64,000 bases of DNA from Methylobacter sp. (lineage in GTDB: Bacteria; Pseudomonadota; Gammaproteobacteria; Methylococcales; Methylomonadaceae), in contig JAQUOU010000010.1 of assembly GCA_028716975.1 (NCBI GenBank), positions 62,001 through 126,000 on the forward strand, given 5' to 3'. Under the pieces are notes generated by a model, which had not been told where the DNA came from, ran no database searches, and saw only the letters and a list, made by a program, of their open reading frames with translations. A program made the position numbers and the translations under genes. Positions 9,672 to 19,132 of the stretch are shown here, in pieces. Position 1 is the stretch's first letter; each line of letters starts with the position of its first letter.

Positions 9672-10669
9672 CACTGATGAATCAATTATTGCCCTGGCAG
9701 CAACAAAACTGGCGGCATCTCCACCATTATATTTTGCAAAAACGCATTCCCCAGGCTTTACTGATAACCGGTAAAAAAGGCTTGGGCAAACAGCATCTTG
9801 CCCAGCAATTCGCTTTCGCGCTGCTGTGTGTGACACCACAGCCAGACGGTTTGAGCTGCGGTCATTGTGACCGGTGTAAATTACTCAATGCTGAAACACA
9901 TCCTGACTTTATCTGTTTAAATCCTGAAGAACCCGGAAAAGCTATTACTGTGGGGCAGATTCGCAGTCTAGTCGCCAAACTAACCTTAAAACCTCAATTT
10001 GAGGCTTATCGTGTTGTTGTTATAAATCCTGCCGAGCAAATGAATAATGCAGCGGCCAATGCTTTTTTAAAGTGTCTTGAAGAGCCGACTGAACGCACTA
10101 TCATTATATTAATTACTGATAAGCCGGCAAAGCTGCCGGCGACAATAGTAAGCCGGTGCCAGAAACTTGCTGTTGATTCTCCCGATAAAGAAACTATCTT
10201 TAGCTGGTCTAAATTAAATAACTTAAAGCTGTCGCATGACACTGTTTCTATAGTGTCCGGCCTGGCGCAAGGCGCTCCGTTACTGATGCTGGAGTATGCC
10301 CACGATGAAACGCTCATATTGCGTAATAAATGTTTTAATGCATGGATAGCGATAGCAAAACAACAAAACTATCCCGTCATTATTGCTGAAGAATGGTATA
10401 AATTACCTGAAGCGCCATTAATATTCTGGATTACCTCATGGATTATCGATTTAATCAGATGTTTTTATCAAGTTAAAACAGAAAATTTATATAATCCGGA
10501 TCTGAACGAGTCCTTGCAAGAACTGTCGCAACAACTAGAATTAAAAGGGATTTATAAATTGTACGATTTATTGCTCAACAGTCGGCAACGGCTGGGTACG
10601 CAAATAAACAAGCAATTAATGTTTGAAGAAATTCTAATACAATGGTCTGAACTTAACCGGAGCAGATAG
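9668..10669 (+). CDS. holB: DNA polymerase III subunit delta-prime
   Basis: A 333-residue AAA+ clamp-loader subunit. The degenerate P-loop GKKGLGKQ lacks the usual Thr/Ser, as expected of delta-prime, which does not hydrolyse ATP. A zinc finger CGHCDRC and the SRC motif (VSRCQKL) follow. The start is GTG at 9668 overlapping the tmk stop. ATG at 9677 is possible. It works with gamma/tau and delta to load the sliding clamp. Confidence 0.94.
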   Translation: MTLMNQLLPWQQQNWRHLHHYILQKRIPQALLITGKKGLGKQHLAQQFAFALLCVTPQPDGLSCGHCDRCKLLNAETHPDFICLNPEEPGKAITVGQIRSLVAKLTLKPQFEAYRVVVINPAEQMNNAAANAFLKCLEEPTERTIIILITDKPAKLPATIVSRCQKLAVDSPDKETIFSWSKLNNLKLSHDTVSIVSGLAQGAPLLMLEYAHDETLILRNKCFNAWIAIAKQQNYPVIIAEEWYKLPEAPLIFWITSWIIDLIRCFYQVKTENLYNPDLNESLQELSQQLELKGIYKLYDLLLNSRQRLGTQINKQLMFEEILIQWSELNRSR

Positions 10670-10674
10670 TTACC

Positions 10675-11028
10675 ATGGCAGAATCAGCGGCACCCCGGCA
10701 AGGTATATTGTCACTTTCCATTAAAGATAAAAATGCATTGTATGCAGCCTACATGCCTTTTGTTATTAACGGGGGCTTGTTTATTCCTACTAACCGGCAA
10801 TATGAAATGGGCCAGGAAGTATTCATGCTGCTGAATTTAATGGAAGAAACCGAACGTTTGCCCATTGCCGGTAAAATAATCTGGAAAACGCCGCCTGGAT
10901 CAGAAGGCTATAGAACAAGCGGTATCGGCGTACAGTTCAGTGATCAGGACGGCGGCACGGCGCGCAATAAAATTGAAACCTATTTAGCCGGAGCCTTAGC
11001 TTCCGATCGTTCAACCCATACCATGTAA
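10675..11028 (+). CDS. PilZ domain protein
   Basis: A 117-residue single-domain PilZ protein. Segments such as LSLSIKDKNALYAAYMPF, GGLFIPT and GIGVQF match the type IV pilus PilZ family of Pseudomonas and Xanthomonas, which sits at the same place between holB and tatD. The RxxxR c-di-GMP motif is not visible, as in that PilZ subfamily, which acts by protein contacts in pilus assembly. Five bases separate it from holB. Confidence 0.88.
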   Translation: MAESAAPRQGILSLSIKDKNALYAAYMPFVINGGLFIPTNRQYEMGQEVFMLLNLMEETERLPIAGKIIWKTPPGSEGYRTSGIGVQFSDQDGGTARNKIETYLAGALASDRSTHTM

Positions 11029-11037
11029 TTCCGCCTC

Positions 11038-11811
11038 ATGCTTATTGACTCCCACTGCCACCTGGATCGTATTGACCTGAAGCCGTATCAAAATGATTTC
11101 GGCTGTTTCATACAGGAGGCAGAAAACAGCCAAATTGATCACATGCTCTGTATAGCCATTGATCTGGAATCCTACCCGGCAATGCTGGATTTGGTGTCGG
11201 GATATCCGCAAATATCCGTTACTGTGGGCGTGCATCCCAATACTCAGGATGGGAATGACCCGAGTGTTGATGAACTTGTCGCTTTAGGGAGTCAGGACAA
11301 AGTAATAGGAATAGGGGAGACCGGCCTGGATTATTTTCGCAGTGAAGGTGATCTTGGCTGGCAGCAGCAACGTTTCAGAAACCATATTAACGCTGCAAAA
11401 ATATTAAAAAAACCGTTAATCATACACACTCGCGAAGCCAAGCAGGACACGCTGCGCATTCTGGAAGAAGAGAGGGCCGGCGAAGTAGGCGGCATTATCC
11501 ATTGCTTTACGGAAGACTGGGAATTTGCCCAAAAAGCCCTGGATTTGAATTTTTATATTTCCTTCTCCGGTATTGTTACTTTCAATAACGCAAAAGAAAT
11601 CAAGGCAGTGGCGAAGAAAGTGCCCGCTGATCGTTTCCTTATTGAAACCGATTCTCCCTACTTGGCGCCGATGCCGTTTCGTGGCAAAGCCAATTATCCG
11701 ATGTACGTGCGTTATGTTGCCGAGCATATAGCAGAGCTACGCGGCACGACATTAAATCAGATTGCTGACTTATCAACAAAGAATTTTAATTCTCTTTTTA
11801 AACTTAATTAA
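11038..11811 (+). CDS. tatD: TatD family metal-dependent DNase
   Basis: A 257-residue TIM-barrel hydrolase with IDSHCHLD at the N-terminus, the metal-ligand region GIGETGLDYF, IIHTREA, IHCFTE, and ETDSPYLAP near the C-terminus. The family are 3'-5' exonucleases. It closes the housekeeping operon. Its 3' end overlaps the convergent aminotransferase gene by 8 bases. Confidence 0.94.
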   Translation: MLIDSHCHLDRIDLKPYQNDFGCFIQEAENSQIDHMLCIAIDLESYPAMLDLVSGYPQISVTVGVHPNTQDGNDPSVDELVALGSQDKVIGIGETGLDYFRSEGDLGWQQQRFRNHINAAKILKKPLIIHTREAKQDTLRILEEERAGEVGGIIHCFTEDWEFAQKALDLNFYISFSGIVTFNNAKEIKAVAKKVPADRFLIETDSPYLAPMPFRGKANYPMYVRYVAEHIAELRGTTLNQIADLSTKNFNSLFKLN

Positions 11812-12928
11812 ACTCAGCAATCAAATTGAATACTTTGGCTAATTCCTCGTGCGTATTATAAAAATGGGGTGAAAACCGGATTCCTTCGCCACGCAATGCA
11901 CAAATAACCCCGTTGTTTTGTAAGTGTTTATATAACGCATCATTGGGAATCACGCAGTGTTTAAATACCACAATACCCGATTTAAGCGGATCTTGCCGTT
12001 GCGATAATAGGATCAGCTGCTCATTTTTATCAATTTCCTCCATTAGATAACTTGAGTTTCCAATAACCAAAGACTCGACAACCTCCATTCCTGTTTCCAG
12101 CAATAAAGACAGGCTGGCGGAAAAAGCATGAATCCCCAGCATATTGGGACTGCCGCATTCAAAGCGGCGGGCGGTAGGGTGAATTTCCCAAGGCTTATTT
12201 TCATAATTATGAATATCTTTCATCATATGCCAGCCGTATTGCGTCAGCCTCAGTTTTTCTCTCGCAGTTGGCGTGGTGCAGAAAACACCCAAGCCTTCAG
12301 GACCAAACATCCACTTATGCCCATCGGCCATCACGAAATCTGCTTGATAAGCCTGTACATCAAACTGAACAGCTCCCAGGCTTTGAATGGCGTCAATACA
12401 AAATAATATATTGTGCCGGTTACAGAATGAACCTATTTTTTCCAGGTCCATACGCAGACCTGAGGCAAATTGTATAGAGCTTATCGTTAACAAGCGCGTA
12501 TTACCGTCAACCAGGGCAAACAGGGCATCTTCTGGAGAATCGGAACTATTCAGGTCGGCTTGATGAAACTCAACGCCCAGCGTTGCCAGGGATTCCCACG
12601 GCAGTCTATTGGAGGGAAATTCCTCATTGCTGGAAACAATATTATCGCCGGCTTGCCAATCCAGGCCATAGGCAACAAACGATAATGCTTCCGACGTATT
12701 TTTAACCAAAGCAATATCATCTGCGGACGGCGCATTCAATAAAGTCTGTAATTGCGTGCGTAACTCAGCTTCCTTATTTAGCCAGTCCGGATAAAAGCGT
12801 GAACCGAAATGCGTATTTTGCTCTGCAAATTCAATTACAGCCAAGCCGGTTCTTTTGGGCCAGGGAGCTACAGCCGCGTGATTTAGGTAAATTAAATCAT
12901 CAGATAATGGGAATTCAGAATGTTTCAT
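11804..12928 (-). CDS. Class V aminotransferase (cysteine desulfurase-like)
   Basis: A 374-residue PLP protein. The Schiff-base lysine is Lys205 in DGHKWMFGPEG, and the PLP-nitrogen Asp179 is in CIDAIQSLG. An N-terminal YLNHAAVAP resembles the isopenicillin-N epimerase / kynureninase-like branch of class V. The substrate is unknown. There is no sign of the mobile cysteine loop expected of a true IscS. Its ATG overlaps the stop of the small upstream gene (ATGA), so the two are co-translated. Confidence 0.85.
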   Translation of the reverse strand: MKHSEFPLSDDLIYLNHAAVAPWPKRTGLAVIEFAEQNTHFGSRFYPDWLNKEAELRTQLQTLLNAPSADDIALVKNTSEALSFVAYGLDWQAGDNIVSSNEEFPSNRLPWESLATLGVEFHQADLNSSDSPEDALFALVDGNTRLLTISSIQFASGLRMDLEKIGSFCNRHNILFCIDAIQSLGAVQFDVQAYQADFVMADGHKWMFGPEGLGVFCTTPTAREKLRLTQYGWHMMKDIHNYENKPWEIHPTARRFECGSPNMLGIHAFSASLSLLLETGMEVVESLVIGNSSYLMEEIDKNEQLILLSQRQDPLKSGIVVFKHCVIPNDALYKHLQNNGVICALRGEGIRFSPHFYNTHEELAKVFNLIAEFN

Positions 12929-13194
12929 TGAGACGTTTCATAAGTAATAATAATTTCTGGTAATACATCTGCTTTATGTCGAAAGTACGGGCGGATAATA
13001 CCAGGGATCGCCAGGTTTTTTTCACAGGATGAGTATGCCAGATTGTTTTTTTCATTGCTTAGCCAGACAAATTGGCCGCGCTTACGCATCAACTCCTCGA
13101 CCTCTGCGAACGTGATTTTTATATCCCTGGCTTCAATGCTTATTTGTAAACCAAACCAATTGATTTTCGTTTGCTGCCTGATTTCTGCTTGCAT
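12925..13194 (-). CDS. Small conserved-looking protein coupled to the aminotransferase
   Basis: An 89-residue protein I do not recognise. It has no signal peptide or membrane segment. It contains two cysteines, one in YSSCEKN, and mixed charge. The four-base overlap with the aminotransferase start argues that it is a real gene and may act with that enzyme. Confidence 0.6.
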   Translation of the reverse strand: MQAEIRQQTKINWFGLQISIEARDIKITFAEVEELMRKRGQFVWLSNEKNNLAYSSCEKNLAIPGIIRPYFRHKADVLPEIIITYETSQ

Positions 13195-13966
13195 TGTAAA
13201 TTCTATTTAAGCGATCTAGCAAACTTTCGTCATTTTGTTTGAATGCTGTTTTATTCTTTATTTAGAACACCTATTGAAGAGTTTAAAGCTGACCGAGTCA
13301 GATTGTGCCACGGCTAGCCGATTAAGGCAGTTATCTGGCTTCTGAGTTATTTTTCGACCGCATACTACGGCAGGAAAAACAGCTTGCCCATCAGTGTAGC
13401 GAACGTCCTGCTCAAACACGTACCCAACTGCGGACGCTCTGTGCTACAGCACCTAACCAGCTCTGGGATAATCGGTGCTCGTCTTTTGCGCAACCTTATA
13501 ATGCCCGCATTTTTAGGACGAATGTGATTAACTTTTTAGGCATTTTTCATGGTATCTATTGCGTGAACTCGCTTTAACCCCGACTCTGATTTTTCACTTA
13601 ACCATGCTTTAAAGTGTACATTTAATTCTGGTGGATGTGCTAAATGTATCTTCCGCTGTAACTCATGGAAGCAGCGAACCGGACGGAAGCTCCTCGAATT
13701 TTAGTCGCGAATAGCACTATCAATACCGGCGTTTTATCAAGCGTGCTGTTTGCGAAGTGGAAATGCAATCGGTCGATGTCGAGGGCATAAAGTCATTGCT
13801 GCGATGTTCGCATCCCCTTGCTGGGTGAGAACGATAAAGGCAAAGCAGTATCCAAATTAAAATGAATAGGCTTCTACGCATTCACTTTTTGAGGCTTAAC
13901 CATTCGCCCCCCGTTTTTTTTGCTTAACGCAGGTTTGTATGTGGGCTATTTGACTCGGCGGTAAAT
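13195..13966. other. Non-coding, apparently degenerate region
   Basis: About 770 bases without an open frame of credible coding character on either strand. Base composition shifts along it, which suggests decayed former coding sequence, but I recognise no family. Confidence 0.4.
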
Positions 13967-15658
13967 TTAACAGCCATATTTGGTGCCAACATTCATCAAC
14001 GGAGTAAGTGCCTCTGCCGCCGTTGGACGACTGAAATAGTAGCCCTGGCCTTCATCGCACTGCTGATCCCGAAGGAAGGCGCAGTGCTCGCGGGTTTCCA
14101 CCCCTTCCGCAATGACGCCGAGCTTGAGACTTTTGGCCATGTTAATCACGGCGGTGACGATAGTGGCATCGTCCGGACTGCCCGTCATCCGTCTCACAAA
14201 CGCCTGGTCGATCTTCAGTGTGTGGATCGGAAACTGCTGCAAATAACTGAGGCTTGAATAGCCCGTGCCAAAATCATCGATTGCCAATTTTATGCCAATG
14301 TCGGTTAGCGCCTGCAATACGGATTCGCTAGACTCGGTATTTTGCATCAGCACCGTTTCGGTCAGTTCGAGCTCCAGACAGGGTGGCTTCAGGCCTGTCT
14401 CTGCAAGGATAGCCTGTATATTTTTGATAAAGTCCTTGTCAGAGAACTCAAGTGTGGACGTATTGACGGCCATGGTAATCGGCAGGCCGCCAGCCTCTCG
14501 CCAAGCCCGGGCTTGAAGGCAGGCTTCGCGCATTACCCAGCGGCCTATCGGCAGGATGAGGCCGGAGTCCTCGGCGATAGGCACGAACTGCGCCGGCATT
14601 ACCAGCCCTTGTTTCGGATGCTGCCAGCGGATGAGCGCCTCGACGCCGGCTATCGTGCCGGTATGAAGATTTATTTTCGGCTGGTAGTGCAACACAAATT
14701 CCTGCCGTTCCAGAGCGCGGCGCAGGCTGGCTTCGATGGCCTGACGCTGGATGGCCCGAGATGTCATGTCCTGCTCGAAGAATTGGTAATGGTTGCGGCC
14801 GGTTCGCTTGGCGACGTACAGGGCGGTTTCCGCACTCCGGATCAAGGTTTCCGTATCCAGACCATCCTCTGGGTAGAGGCTGATGCCGATACTTACAGTG
14901 ATGTGGAGATCGTAGCGGTCAATGCGATGAGGCAGTGCGAGGGCTGCGAGTATTTTTTGCGCATAACGCGCAGCCTCTTCGGCCTGCTCAATCGTAGCAA
15001 ACAATAGCACAAATTCACCTCCACCCTGACGGCTGATGGTATCCGAAGGCCGCACACTCTCAATCAGGCGGTGGGCAACTGACTGAAGCAGCAGATCGCC
15101 GACCGCATGCCCCAACGAGTCATTAATGTGTTTGAAGCGATCCAAATCAAGAACCATCACGGCTAGCCGCGCGTTTTGAGCGTGAGCCCCTTCTATCGCT
15201 TGGCTAAGCCGGTCTTGCACCAGTAGGCGATTAGGCAAATCGGTAAGCCTATCATAATAAGCCAGATGATCCAGCTGATCTTTAGCGGTTTGAAGTTGTT
15301 CGGCCAATTGATGGTCTTCTAGAGTCATTTCAGTCAAAGCAGCCGCTTTTTCGCGCAATTGAACCGACACTTCACGCAATTCAACCGACTTTTCCCGGGC
15401 GTCGGCCGTGTCTTCACGCATTTGGACCGTATCCTCTCGGGAAGTGACGGTATCTTCGCGCTGAAGGACCGTATCTTCTCGGGAGGCTGTCACTCTTTCA
15501 TGCTTTAGCACTGCCGGCTCCTGGTCAATGACAGCGTCTTTCGTGCTTGCACTCTCTTTAGCCAGGTCTGCCTGCAAGCTGTCATTGGAAGGTTTTGATA
15601 CTTTGGGTTGAGTCGGCTCATCAGGAGCAGAAGCTCCGTCATTATCGGGTCTATTCAT
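13967..15658 (-). CDS. GGDEF-EAL protein with degenerate GGDEF and intact EAL
   Basis: A 563-residue cytoplasmic c-di-GMP protein with no membrane segment. Residues 1-59 are polar. Residues 60-108 form seven heptads each starting with Arg (R60, 67, 74, 81, 88, 95, 102), a likely coiled coil. The GGDEF domain (about 131-295) has LTDLPNR and the metal Asp in VLDLDRFK, but its signature reads GGGEF at 212-216, losing the third-position Asp/Glu. The EAL domain (about 305-555) keeps EAL at 340-342, ELTET, DDFGTGYSSL, KIDQAFV and AEGVET. I infer a phosphodiesterase with a regulatory or dead cyclase domain. GAGAGGG lies upstream of the ATG. GC content is higher than in neighbouring genes. Confidence 0.9.
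   Translation of the reverse strand: MNRPDNDGASAPDEPTQPKVSKPSNDSLQADLAKESASTKDAVIDQEPAVLKHERVTASREDTVLQREDTVTSREDTVQMREDTADAREKSVELREVSVQLREKAAALTEMTLEDHQLAEQLQTAKDQLDHLAYYDRLTDLPNRLLVQDRLSQAIEGAHAQNARLAVMVLDLDRFKHINDSLGHAVGDLLLQSVAHRLIESVRPSDTISRQGGGEFVLLFATIEQAEEAARYAQKILAALALPHRIDRYDLHITVSIGISLYPEDGLDTETLIRSAETALYVAKRTGRNHYQFFEQDMTSRAIQRQAIEASLRRALERQEFVLHYQPKINLHTGTIAGVEALIRWQHPKQGLVMPAQFVPIAEDSGLILPIGRWVMREACLQARAWREAGGLPITMAVNTSTLEFSDKDFIKNIQAILAETGLKPPCLELELTETVLMQNTESSESVLQALTDIGIKLAIDDFGTGYSSLSYLQQFPIHTLKIDQAFVRRMTGSPDDATIVTAVINMAKSLKLGVIAEGVETREHCAFLRDQQCDEGQGYYFSRPTAAEALTPLMNVGTKYGC
15335..15481 (-). repeat. 21-base tandem repeat encoding Arg-led heptads
   Basis: Seven imperfect 21-base units code for REDTVLQ, REDTVTS, REDTVQM, REDTADA, REKSVEL, REVSVQL and REKAAAL. 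The first three are close copies and the rest have diverged, consistent with expansion by slippage in a coiled-coil linker. Confidence 0.85.
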
Positions 15659-15950
15659 TATAATTACCCTCTCTCACCCGGGCGCACGCTAGGGGCTGAC
15701 CGATGGCCGGCTCGGTATAGTGATGATATGCTGAGGTTAGCTATCTGCCATATTATTACTTTTATCGGTAATGTCAAACAAGCGAATGGCTTATAGGTGA
15801 CCATAAGGATTCGGGCGAAAATGGACTAGCGGTAGTATTTAAACGGAAATCTTACGAGCCTTAATTTTAACCATTCTTTGGTTGAGAGTATCGCACCTTT
15901 AAAACAGTCCGCGTTTAGGATAATGCGCTCTTCGGTTCACAGAATATCCT

Positions 15951-16481
15951 TTACAAGAAGGTGGCTGATCCTTTCCAGGCCACATGAGCGCGAGGAGTGG
16001 CCCTCGCCAAGGCATCCTCGGCCCCATGCCAGCCTTCACAGCCATTGTATCCCTTCCGGCCTCTTGCAAAATTAAGCAGACTTTTAGCTTTGGCATAAAA
16101 CTTAAAAAACAGAAGAATCAGTTGCCGCTTCCGCGGGGAAATGCGTGAGAGACTGCATATTAATTTGTCGTCATATAATCCCCGGTCAATCATTCTAATT
16201 GACCCCCAGGCATGAACTTTTACCCGTGTACCCACTGAAAGGCGCGGACCGAGCACTACCGCATCCAGAAGATCACCGTCCAGTCCAATGAAAGCCGGAA
16301 TTGATCCGTAATTGAACGGGCAGGGTAAGGGGGAGATAAAATCCAATTTTCCGGTCGAGCCCCGCTTTAAAAAACTACCGCGCGGCACTTCAATAATGAC
16401 CTCAACCAAAGGTGCTTCTTGGTAACTCTCTACTGAATTAATGGATACAGATGAACCCCCGGTTTTCTTTGATTTTCTCAC
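15951..16481 (-). CDS. Family I inorganic pyrophosphatase-like protein
   Basis: A 176-residue protein from a GTG start. Family I motifs are visible: EVPRGSFLKRGSTGK (Glu31), FNYGSIP (Tyr58), and the metal-binding DGDLLD (Asp68, Asp70, Asp73). DRGLYDDK supplies Asp99, Asp104 and Lys106. The usual DGDPLD has Leu for Pro. The C-terminus after GCEGWHGAEDA is poorly conserved in appearance. It resembles a short divergent branch of soluble PPases rather than housekeeping Ppa. It would hydrolyse PPi to phosphate. Confidence 0.8.
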   Translation of the reverse strand: MRKSKKTGGSSVSINSVESYQEAPLVEVIIEVPRGSFLKRGSTGKLDFISPLPCPFNYGSIPAFIGLDGDLLDAVVLGPRLSVGTRVKVHAWGSIRMIDRGLYDDKLICSLSRISPRKRQLILLFFKFYAKAKSLLNFARGRKGYNGCEGWHGAEDALARATPRAHVAWKGSATFL

Positions 16482-17305
16482 TTATTCAGTCACTCCATCA
16501 TTACAAAAATCAAAGCATTCAGACATGTGTTCAGAGTGAAAGCAGAATCCGCATTCAAGTTGAATCAGCATAGGCGCTCATGTTAAGCCAGAATATACAA
16601 CTATCCTACGGCTAGTTAGTTAAACCCTCATTTCGTGACGCTCCACTTGGCAGGCGAGATTTGGTATGCTCAACTTCGGTTTTTAGGTTAAAGCGAACTA
16701 TAACCTTTGCCGATAAATTAACCGTAGCACCGATTTTGAGATTACGCGCAAGTCGGGGAGAGCTCGATAATGCAAAGTAAAGCTACTTAATTCTCTGTCC
16801 TGTCTCCGATATTATTCAGTGCTATCTCTCTATCTCTTATCTGAAACATTCAGGTAATTTCTCTTGCACTCTGAAGAGCACCACTCGTCCCTGATAAAAA
16901 ATAAACAATACCACTGATCTAAGAAAGTGTCCGGTTTTTGTGATGCTACATGGGTCTTGATTTGCTGATAATCGAACTATCTAATTAATTCGCAGTTAAT
17001 TTAAAGGCTGACGATTCAATTACAATACGGTTAAGTGCTACTTTGCGGGAAGATGTAAATGAGATAAATGGCGATAATTTGGCTAACCGCTTAAGCGGAA
17101 TGCAAAACTTTCCAGACTGCCAGGAAAATTGTCAGGTTGAAACGGCGCACTGCTGCATCATCTCCTCGACCTTTAGTGGAAAATTTTCAAAGCTGTTTGA
17201 TATCATCCTCAGAACTATTAATACAAAATTGGCTTGAAATAACCTAATAATTTTAGGGAGATCGAAAAATTTCGCCCTATATGTCAGATGGGGAGGTGAT
17301 TAATT
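16482..17305. other. Long intergenic region upstream of the deacetylase gene
   Basis: About 820 bases with no credible gene. A 64-codon frame at 17043-17237 has no ribosome binding site and no recognisable content. The last bases, GGGAGGTGAT at 17291-17300, are an unusually perfect Shine-Dalgarno for the next gene. Confidence 0.5.
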
Positions 17306-19132
17306 ATGCAACATGTAACATCCATGCGCTCGTTCCAAATTATCATATTATTGGCAATTACTTTTACCGTCTTTGGCAACAATGCGGTTCTCGCGGATAA
17401 TAGCGATAGTAAAAGCTTAAAATCTCCGGAAAAAACCAAACAGCCCCTGTTGACTAGCCAGCGCATTGCGGCTATTCCTCTTAAAATACCGGATAATTTT
17501 CCTTTAGGCATTGTGTCGACCATACGGCTCGACGATTTCGCGCTCTTGAAAACAGTCAATGTAGAAGTTCATATCGCCCATCCTCATATTGGCGATCTCC
17601 TGGTGCAATTGGAATGCCCCAATGGCCGGATAGTCACCTTAAACAATCATGACGGGGGCCGTAAGAAAAATCTCGATGCGGTTTATCGCGTTACGGAATG
17701 CAACAATTCCCAGGCAGCGGGCAACTGGAAGCTACGAATAAGCGATAATGCCCCAACTGCGATGGGTAGCTTATTAAGCTGGAAATTACGCACCACTTCG
17801 GATAAAACAGATGAGCCTTTATTCCGTATCAGCGGCGTTAAAGACTGGTATTTGATCGGCAACGCGATGACGCCGGGAAATAATAGTCTTGACGTCCGGG
17901 TAGACGTTAGCGGAAAAGTGGAATCAGTGGCAGCTGTTATTGATGAAGGTCATCGGCAACAATTGACTAAAACGGTTGCCGGGTTTGCCGGAGCAATCGA
18001 TATTACGCAATTGCCGACTGGCGTACATACTATATCCCTGACTGCAAACGGCAGCCAATCGCCTTTTGCTAAACTGGAATTCCGTCGTAGTCACCCGCTG
18101 TATGCGCTCTTGACTACGGACTGGGATTCTTCGGATAGCCGTGATTCGATTCTCACGTTACATGAAGAACTTCACAGGGGACATCCCGGCCTTAAAATCA
18201 CTCATTTTTTCGGGCCCTATACGTTTACCGACCCCGCCGTTTCATCGTTGCGCCGGGCTTATCTTGCTAATTGGCTGCTCCGGCTGCGGGCAACTTACCA
18301 GGACGAGATAGGTTTGCATATCCATCCCTTCTGCAATTTTGTCGATACTGTACCCGGCGTTCCATGCCGGTTTAAGCCTTCCGACAGCTATGACAAAGGC
18401 GACACCACAGGGTATACGGTTTTGAGCAGCGCTTATAGCAAAAGCGAATTTTTGAAACTGCTACAGGCTGCCGATGCTCTGTTTACCGCTCACGGATTGG
18501 GAAAACCTAGTGCTTTTAGAACCGGGAGCTGGGCGGCTAATGCGGACGTACTTAAGGCTCTTGCAGCGGACGGTTTCGTAGCCGACAGCAGCGCCAACAA
18601 TTGGGCAAAGATTGAGGAATCGCGGGATAGCGGAAACGGCGTGCTTTACAGATGGAACCGCGAACACTGGCGATCCATAAACGATATTTCCCAGCCCTAT
18701 TATCCGAATACGCTAAATCCCGCGACAGCGGCTAAACCCGCTATTCCGATCCTGGAAATTCCCGATAACGGCAGCATGGTGGATTATGTCACGGGCGATG
18801 AAATGATTGAAATTTTTAACGCTAACTGGTTCGGCATGCCGCTGCTTCGTCCTACGACTTTCGTGTTCGGATTTCATCCGGTCAGTTACAGCCAGGGCTT
18901 TCACATGCGAATGGAAAAGGCTCTTGCGCATATCGACGGTTTTCTTGCAGCGAATGGCGAAGGACCTGTTGTCTATGAAACCCTCAGCCGCATTTCACAT
19001 GTTTTTGAAGATTTGTCGAGATCAAGGCCGTCGATAGCGGTCAGTTATTTTCCCGTCTTAACCGCTCCCTCAGCTCAATCAAGGAAGTCACGCTTTCCAT
19101 CAAGGCCGGTAAATAGTCGGTGGATAAAATGA
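17306..19132 (+). CDS. Secreted P-domain plus polysaccharide-deacetylase-like protein
   Basis: A 608-residue protein with a signal peptide (about 1-30, VLADNS). Residues 60-165 look like a proprotein-convertase P-domain, with HPHIGDLLVQLECPNG, the Asn/His/Asp-Gly-Gly turn, and NWKLRISDNA. From about 262 comes a fold like NodB/CE4 deacetylases: TDWDSSDS (271-278), the metal-type GLHIHPF (His338, His340), and FRTGSWAANADVL (Arg405). I infer an exported carbohydrate de-N-acetylase with a binding module. The exact HxxxH zinc motif of CE4 is not present. The start is set by the strong GGAGGTGAT 6 bases upstream. The last 92 bases overlap the convergent gene. Confidence 0.75.
   Translation: MQHVTSMRSFQIIILLAITFTVFGNNAVLADNSDSKSLKSPEKTKQPLLTSQRIAAIPLKIPDNFPLGIVSTIRLDDFALLKTVNVEVHIAHPHIGDLLVQLECPNGRIVTLNNHDGGRKKNLDAVYRVTECNNSQAAGNWKLRISDNAPTAMGSLLSWKLRTTSDKTDEPLFRISGVKDWYLIGNAMTPGNNSLDVRVDVSGKVESVAAVIDEGHRQQLTKTVAGFAGAIDITQLPTGVHTISLTANGSQSPFAKLEFRRSHPLYALLTTDWDSSDSRDSILTLHEELHRGHPGLKITHFFGPYTFTDPAVSSLRRAYLANWLLRLRATYQDEIGLHIHPFCNFVDTVPGVPCRFKPSDSYDKGDTTGYTVLSSAYSKSEFLKLLQAADALFTAHGLGKPSAFRTGSWAANADVLKALAADGFVADSSANNWAKIEESRDSGNGVLYRWNREHWRSINDISQPYYPNTLNPATAAKPAIPILEIPDNGSMVDYVTGDEMIEIFNANWFGMPLLRPTTFVFGFHPVSYSQGFHMRMEKALAHIDGFLAANGEGPVVYETLSRISHVFEDLSRSRPSIAVSYFPVLTAPSAQSRKSRFPSRPVNSRWIK

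Noticed and set aside
17043..17237. 64-codon cysteine-containing frame
   Set aside because: No ribosome binding site, no recognisable content, and no neighbouring gene to support it.
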